Source: Oscillospiraceae bacterium (lineage in GTDB: Bacteria; Bacillota; Clostridia; Oscillospirales; Oscillospiraceae). From it: a DNA stretch of 8,549 bases. Within the stretch, counting starts at the first letter, position 1. Every line of letters starts with the position of its first letter. Where the stretch lies: NCBI GenBank assembly GCA_017538775.1, contig JAFYIF010000116.1, positions 1-8,549 of the forward strand, given 5' to 3'. The notes under the pieces are model-generated. The model worked only from the letters and a program-made list of their open reading frames with translations. It was not told the DNA's origin and made no database searches. Shown one piece after another: positions 6,412 to 8,549 of the stretch. The position numbers and the translations under genes are program-made.

Positions 6412-6666
6412 TCAGTCCCCCGCGGCGGCTTCCAACTGCTCCGCCGCCCGGGCGATGGCCGCCCGGCGCTCCAGCAGGCTCATGCCCGGCCCGGCCTGGA
6501 TCGGCTCCTCCGGAGCCTGTCCCTTGCCGAAGACGTGCTCGGCCACGAATTTGTAGGCCTGAAGCCGCAGCTCCGGTTTCAGTTCCTCCGTCTCGGCCAT
6601 GGCGAAGAGCTGTTTCATCGACGCCTCGCCCAGATCCCGCAGCCAGTCTTTCTTCCTTCTGCCCAT
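6412..6666 (-). CDS. Short terminase small subunit-like protein, 84 aa
   Basis: The gene lies 10 nt before the large terminase, where the DNA-recognising small subunit is expected. The N-terminus is basic (MGRRKKDWLRDL). Residues about 14-50 read ASMKQLFAMAETEELKPELR then LQAYKFVAEHVFGKGQ. The run of (K/R)..LRLQAY.FV.E.V.GK..Q resembles the segment near the end of many small terminases and related proteins, where residues before the large subunit gene show ...R..AA..L.DR..GKP.Q. At 84 residues it is much shorter than usual (about 130-180) and I see no N-terminal helix-turn-helix. The end is a charged Ala/Glu helix. It may be a reduced small subunit or an accessory protein. The start is well set by AAAGGAGG, 7 nt before ATG 6666. 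Confidence 0.65.
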   Translation of the reverse strand: MGRRKKDWLRDLGEASMKQLFAMAETEELKPELRLQAYKFVAEHVFGKGQAPEEPIQAGPGMSLLERRAAIARAAEQLEAAAGD

Positions 6667-6693
6667 TGCGCTCCCTCCTTTCGTCCGAATCTT

Positions 6694-6876
6694 TCAGGGC
6701 TCTATGGGGCGGAAGCCCATCCGCTCCAGCCGCTCCCGCTCCGGCAGCGCTTCATAGCGCCGCTCGGCCAGTTCCTCCGCGCAGACGGCGCAGTAGCTCG
6801 CGTCCGTCTGCCGGTCATACAGCGCCGCCCAGCGCAGCGCGCAGCGGCAGCAGCGCGGCCAATTGTCCAGCATCAT
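6694..6876 (-). CDS. Small zinc-ribbon/treble-clef-like protein, 60 aa, first gene of the leftward operon
   Basis: No named family recognised. The product has C9-C10-x-C12 and C29-x-x-C32, so a C-x2-C...C-x2-C zinc site with 16 residues between pairs is likely (RCCRCALRW and SYCAVCAEE). The C-terminal half is a charged helix rich in Glu and Arg. The frame is open from ATG 6891, but GGGAGGG (6883-6889) overlaps that codon and is 6 nt ahead of the double ATG at 6876/6873, so 6876 is chosen. It is the only gene between the lysogeny control region and the terminase genes, and the first that the leftward promoter would express. It could be a regulator, a nuclease accessory or a host-acting early protein; none of these is shown. 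Confidence 0.72.
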   Translation of the reverse strand: MMLDNWPRCCRCALRWAALYDRQTDASYCAVCAEELAERRYEALPERERLERMGFRPIEP

Positions 6877-6882
6877 GCCCTT

Positions 6883-6889
6883 CCCTCCC
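6883..6889 (-). promoter_or_regulatory. Ribosome binding site that fixes the start of the zinc-ribbon gene
   Basis: The minus strand has GGGAGGG, then AAGGGC, then ATGATG. This places translation at 6876 (or 6873) instead of the upstream in-frame ATG at 6891, which has only a weak CAGGG ahead. Confidence 0.7.
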
Positions 6890-6897
6890 ATCCCTGC

Positions 6898-6926
6898 TTG
6901 ACAGAGACCCGAAAAAGTAATATCAT
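6898..6926 (+). promoter_or_regulatory. Rightward sigma-A-type promoter toward the repressor genes
   Basis: A consensus -35 TTGACA (6898-6903), a 17-nt spacer and -10 TATCAT (6921-6926). RNA would start near 6933 and have a leader of about 120 nt before the repressor ATG at 7055. An AAAAAGTAAT box (6912-6921) lies in the spacer and touches the -10, so a protein bound there would block the promoter: a likely site of repressor autoregulation. The -35 is adjacent to the zinc-ribbon gene's leader. Confidence 0.72.
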
Positions 6927-7015
6927 GGGGATACAGTCAAAAATTACTTGAGCGGGTTCCGTTGGACTTATCGTATCACACGAAAAAGTATTTGTCAAGT
7001 AAAAATTACTTTTTC
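6910..7015. promoter_or_regulatory. Cluster of operator-like AAAAAGTAAT boxes
   Basis: Five related sites: 6912-6921 (plus AAAAAGTAAT), 6939-6950 (minus CAAGTAATTTTT), 6982-6990 (plus GAAAAAGTA), 6997-7002 (plus AAGTAA) and 7006-7015 (minus GAAAAAGTAA). The last two form a perfect palindrome AAGTAAaaaTTACTT (6997-7011). GAAAAAGTA at 6982-6990 and TACTTTTTC at 7007-7015 form a perfect 9-bp inverted repeat with a 16-nt spacer. CGAAAAAGTA is repeated directly at 6910-6919 and 6981-6990. The sites overlap both promoters, as expected for operators of the adjacent XRE repressor. That this repressor binds them is inferred from position. Confidence 0.75.
6970..6998 (-). promoter_or_regulatory. Leftward sigma-A-type promoter of the structural operon
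   Basis: On the minus strand: -35 TTGACA (6998-6993), a 17-nt spacer, and -10 TACGAT (6975-6970) preceded by TGA, an extended -10 element. RNA would start near 6963, giving a leader of about 87 nt before the zinc-ribbon start at 6876. The palindrome 6997-7011 overlaps the edge of the -35 and the box 6982-6990 is in the spacer, so repressor binding would shut it. It is the only strong promoter I found for the minus-strand genes in the window. Confidence 0.78.
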
Positions 7016-7054
7016 AGGTAATGATTTTTTTGCGGCCCGCAGAGGGAGGGTGCC

Positions 7055-7426
7055 ATGTCCGATCTCTATGGCAGGATCAAGCGCCTCTGCGACGAGAAGG
7101 GCGTCCGGGGGGCGACCATGTGCCGTCAGACGGGATTGAGCCCGAATCTGCTGACGGAGCTGAAAAGCGGGCGGAAAAAGAGCGTGAACGCGGTGACGGC
7201 GGAGAAGCTGGCCCGGTATTTCGGCGTGTCCGTGGGCTACCTGCTGGGGACCCAGGACGACCCGGCGGAGCTGGTCAACGACGACCCGGAGCTGACCGAG
7301 TATCTCCAGCAGCTCAGCGAGCGCAGCGAGATGCGGATGCTCTTCCATGTGACGAAGCACGCCACGAAGGAACAGATCGAGGCCATCGTCCGCATGGTGG
7401 AGAGCCTCCAGCCGCCGGAGCCCTGA
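7055..7426 (+). CDS. XRE-family phage repressor, 123 aa
   Basis: Probable lysogeny repressor. Residues about 3-66 form a helix-turn-helix domain: LYGRIKRLCDEKGVRGATMC, then QTGLSPNLLTELKSGRKKSV (recognition helix around 28-38) and TAEKLARYFGVSVGYLLGTQ, with the classic ..A..LG.S...L..... closing helix ending in YLLG. The C-terminus (about 78-120) is a short helical part, PELTEYLQQLSERSEMRMLF...TKEQIEAIVRMVESL, which probably serves dimerisation. There is no Ser-Lys autoprotease domain, so RecA-stimulated self-cleavage of the CI/LexA kind is not expected. The ImmA-like peptidase encoded 15 nt downstream is the likely inactivator. GGAGG ends 5 nt before ATG. It lies beside the operator-like cluster, its probable target. 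A minus-strand frame across it (6995-7627) is a shadow. Confidence 0.9.
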   Translation: MSDLYGRIKRLCDEKGVRGATMCRQTGLSPNLLTELKSGRKKSVNAVTAEKLARYFGVSVGYLLGTQDDPAELVNDDPELTEYLQQLSERSEMRMLFHVTKHATKEQIEAIVRMVESLQPPEP

Positions 7427-7441
7427 TGCGGAGGAGCAGGT

Positions 7442-7855
7442 ATGTATTATGAGGGCATCGACTACCACATCCGCAAGCTGCCCTTTCCCAACCTGGCCAG
7501 CGAGTCGCTGCTGCTGTCCAACGGGGACGGCAGCTATGTGATCCTGCTGAACTCCCGCTTCCCGGAGGAAGTGCTGCGCGCCCGGCTTGCCCACGAGCTG
7601 GAACACCTGAAGCGCGACCACCTGCACCAGCCCGAGCGCCCGGTCACGGAAAAAGAGGCGGAGGCGGAGGGCAGACCGGCCCCCCGGACGGCCCAGCCGA
7701 CGGCCAGTCCGCAGCCGACGGCTAGGCCCGCCTTTGTCCCGGTGCCGGAGCCGGACTATTTCCGCTCCTGGGGCCGGGCCATGCGCTGGGTGCGGGAGCT
7801 GCTGGCGCAGGAGGGGCCGGGCGAGGGGGCGGCCCGGTCTCCCGATACATATTAA
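7442..7855 (+). CDS. ImmA/IrrE-like metallopeptidase, 137 aa
   Basis: The HExxH zinc motif is HELEH at 51-55, in LAHELEHLKRDHLH, the pattern of ImmA/IrrE (COG2856-like) peptidases that cut XRE repressors to induce mobile elements. N-terminal residues 1-45 (YEGIDYHIRKLPFPNLASES... SYVILLNSRFPEE) match the usual beta lead-in with the ILLNSR...E..RARLAHELEH run. TEKEAEAE at 69-76 may supply the third zinc ligand. After residue 78 the protein turns into a Pro/Ala/Thr-rich linker with a tandem repeat (7694-7729), then a helix SWGRAMRWVRELLAQ. The end is less ordered than in most relatives. It starts 15 nt after the repressor stop with GGAGG 7 nt upstream, so both are one operon. The partner relation is inferred from gene pairing. 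Confidence 0.87.
   Translation: MYYEGIDYHIRKLPFPNLASESLLLSNGDGSYVILLNSRFPEEVLRARLAHELEHLKRDHLHQPERPVTEKEAEAEGRPAPRTAQPTASPQPTARPAFVPVPEPDYFRSWGRAMRWVRELLAQEGPGEGAARSPDTY
7694..7729 (+). repeat. 18-bp tandem duplication in the peptidase linker
   Basis: CAGCCGACGGCCAGTCCG (7694-7711) is followed directly by CAGCCGACGGCTAGGCCC (7712-7729), differing at three positions. In frame it encodes QPTASP-QPTARP in the Pro/Ala-rich linker. The unit is a multiple of three, so copy number changes would keep the frame and vary linker length. Confidence 0.8.
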
Positions 7856-7882
7856 AATTATAGGCCCATCCCCTCCTTTCGC

Positions 7883-7911
7883 TTGACAGGCCGGAGGGAA
7901 GAGGATATAGT
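7883..7911 (+). promoter_or_regulatory. Sigma-A-type promoter of the thioredoxin-like lipoprotein gene
   Basis: TTGACA (7883-7888), 17-nt spacer, TATAGT (7906-7911). RNA would begin near 7918, about 43 nt before ATG 7961. This is close to full consensus, so the gene is probably transcribed independently of the repressor unit. No operator-like AAAAAGTAAT box is seen here, so I expect no repressor control. Confidence 0.8.
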
Positions 7912-7960
7912 ATCCCTACCGCTCCCACCGGGGCGGAACACTGAGAAACGAGGTAGTAAT

Positions 7961-8530
7961 ATGCGTACAATCCATAAACTGACCAGTCTGCTGCTGGCCG
8001 CCGGGCTGGCCTTGTGCCTGAACGCCTGCGGCGCCGCCGGGGAGCCGGAGACGCCCCCCGCCGTGGAGACCGCGCCCGCCGTGACGGAGCCGGTGCAGGA
8101 GCCGGAGGAGGAGAGCTGGTCCCCGGACCTCCGCTTCGAGACCCTGGACAGCGAGGGCGAGATCTGGACCGACGCGGTCTTCGCCGAACACGACCTGACC
8201 CTGATCAACTACTGGGCCTACTGGTGCGGCCCTTGCGTGAGCGAACTGCCGGAGCTGCAGCGGCTCTATGAGGACTACGCCGACCGGGGACTGCTGGTGC
8301 TGGGCGTCTCCGACGAAGAGTATGAGGCGGACAACCGCCAGGTGGTGGAGGAGACGGGCGTGAGCTATCCCTGCCTGCGCTACACCGAGGCCTTTGACGC
8401 GTGGATGAACACCGGCTACATCCCCACCACGATCTTCGTGGACGGGAGCGGCAAGGTCGTGGGCTCCCCCCTGGTGGGCAGCCGGAGCTATGAGGACTGG
8501 GCCGCCTTCGTGGAGGAATATCTGCCGTGA
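7961..8530 (+). CDS. TlpA/ResA-like thioredoxin-fold lipoprotein, 189 aa
   Basis: An exported thiol-disulfide oxidoreductase. Residues 1-22 form a lipoprotein signal (basic MRTIHK, hydrophobic core, LNAC) with lipidated Cys23. A Pro/Glu/Ala-rich linker (24-52) follows, then the thioredoxin domain: LINYWAYWCGPCVSELPELQ with W88-C89-G90-P91-C92, and YIPTTIFVDGSGKVVG with the cis-Pro155. Both catalytic cysteines and the cis-proline are present, so it should be active, likely reducing disulfides outside the cell as in ResA/TlpA systems; such lipoproteins are often encoded beside a CcdA-type membrane partner, which could lie past the window. ATG 7961 is chosen over an upstream in-frame TTG-type start because it has GAGGT 7-8 nt upstream and begins the signal peptide. 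It may be host flank or prophage cargo. Confidence 0.92.
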   Translation: MRTIHKLTSLLLAAGLALCLNACGAAGEPETPPAVETAPAVTEPVQEPEEESWSPDLRFETLDSEGEIWTDAVFAEHDLTLINYWAYWCGPCVSELPELQRLYEDYADRGLLVLGVSDEEYEADNRQVVEETGVSYPCLRYTEAFDAWMNTGYIPTTIFVDGSGKVVGSPLVGSRSYEDWAAFVEEYLP

Positions 8531-8549
8531 GCGGCCATACCGGGGCGCG

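Larger units (their letters stand above)
1..7855. mobile_element. Prophage segment: head and packaging module plus lysogeny switch
   Basis: Ten minus-strand genes in the usual head-module order (small terminase, large terminase, portal, scaffold, decoration, major capsid, connector) lie next to a divergent repressor and ImmA-like pair. This set and order are typical of tailed-phage (Caudoviricetes) prophages of Firmicutes. The left end runs out of the window. The right end is placed after the peptidase gene only because the next gene looks like a bacterial redox lipoprotein with its own promoter. No integrase, tRNA or attachment-site duplication is visible, so the exact boundary is inferred. 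No gene in the segment shows a frameshift or internal stop, so the visible part looks intact. Confidence 0.9.

Noticed and set aside
6904..6949. A second leftward promoter using TTGACT near 6934-6943 with TATTAC as -10
   Set aside because: The spacing is about 12 nt for TTGACT; a 17-nt spacing needs a poor -35 (AATTTT). The match was judged too weak.
7005..7031. Possible weak terminator or attenuator in the repressor leader (ATTAC/GTAAT then a T-run)
   Set aside because: The stem is only 5 AT-rich pairs and overlaps the operator palindrome. The T-run is not directly attached to a stable stem.
6995..7627. Minus-strand open frame of about 210 codons across the repressor and peptidase
   Set aside because: It begins inside the peptidase gene and covers the repressor, which has a clear helix-turn-helix and binding site. 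Composition is shadow-like.
7871..7898. CCCTCC/GGAGGG inverted repeat after the peptidase gene as a terminator
   Set aside because: The loop is 16 nt, no T-run follows, and it overlaps the -35 of the lipoprotein promoter. I found no convincing terminator between the two genes.

Overview
The window looks like one end of a prophage in a high-GC Clostridia host, probably of the Oscillospiraceae type, followed by a single bacterial lipoprotein gene. Reasons for the host guess: overall high GC with strong GGAGG-type ribosome binding sites, a repressor/ImmA-like pair of the kind common in Firmicute prophages, and two copies of a double-hairpin intergenic repeat with a CTCCCTT...AAGGGAG arm that I recall as abundant in gut Clostridia. 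The genus cannot be fixed from the sequence alone.

Positions 1-6876 (minus strand, read right to left) form one packed late operon: small zinc-ribbon protein, small terminase-like protein, large terminase, portal, a 44-residue basic protein, scaffold-like protein, capsid decoration-like protein, major capsid protein (Mu gpT-like), head-tail connector-like protein, a 74-residue unknown protein, and the start of a further virion protein cut by the left edge. Gaps between genes are 10-27 nt (one 4-nt overlap), except two gaps of 84-85 nt. These two gaps are the ones that hold the repeat copies, just upstream of the capsid and portal ribosome binding sites. Tail, lysis, replication and integration genes are not in the window.

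Positions 6877-7054 are an AT-rich control region. It holds two good sigma-A-type promoters facing each other: a rightward one (6898-6926) toward the repressor and a leftward one (6970-6998) toward the structural operon. Around them lie at least five copies of an AAAAAGTAAT-like box, including the perfect palindrome AAGTAAaaaTTACTT. This looks like a face-to-face lysogeny switch wired directly to packaging and head genes.

Positions 7055-7855 (plus strand) encode an XRE-family repressor and an ImmA/IrrE-like metallopeptidase, in one two-gene unit. Positions 7961-8530 encode a TlpA/ResA-like thioredoxin-fold lipoprotein with its own consensus promoter (7883-7911). It is either the first host gene past the prophage edge or a cargo gene of the prophage.

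Together: the repressor likely holds the leftward promoter off, the peptidase likely inactivates the repressor on a signal, and the leftward transcript would then make the DNA packaging motor, portal and capsid. Codon choice differs between the terminase/regulator side and the portal/capsid side, and the change falls near the repeat at 4819-4866, which suggests a mosaic junction.
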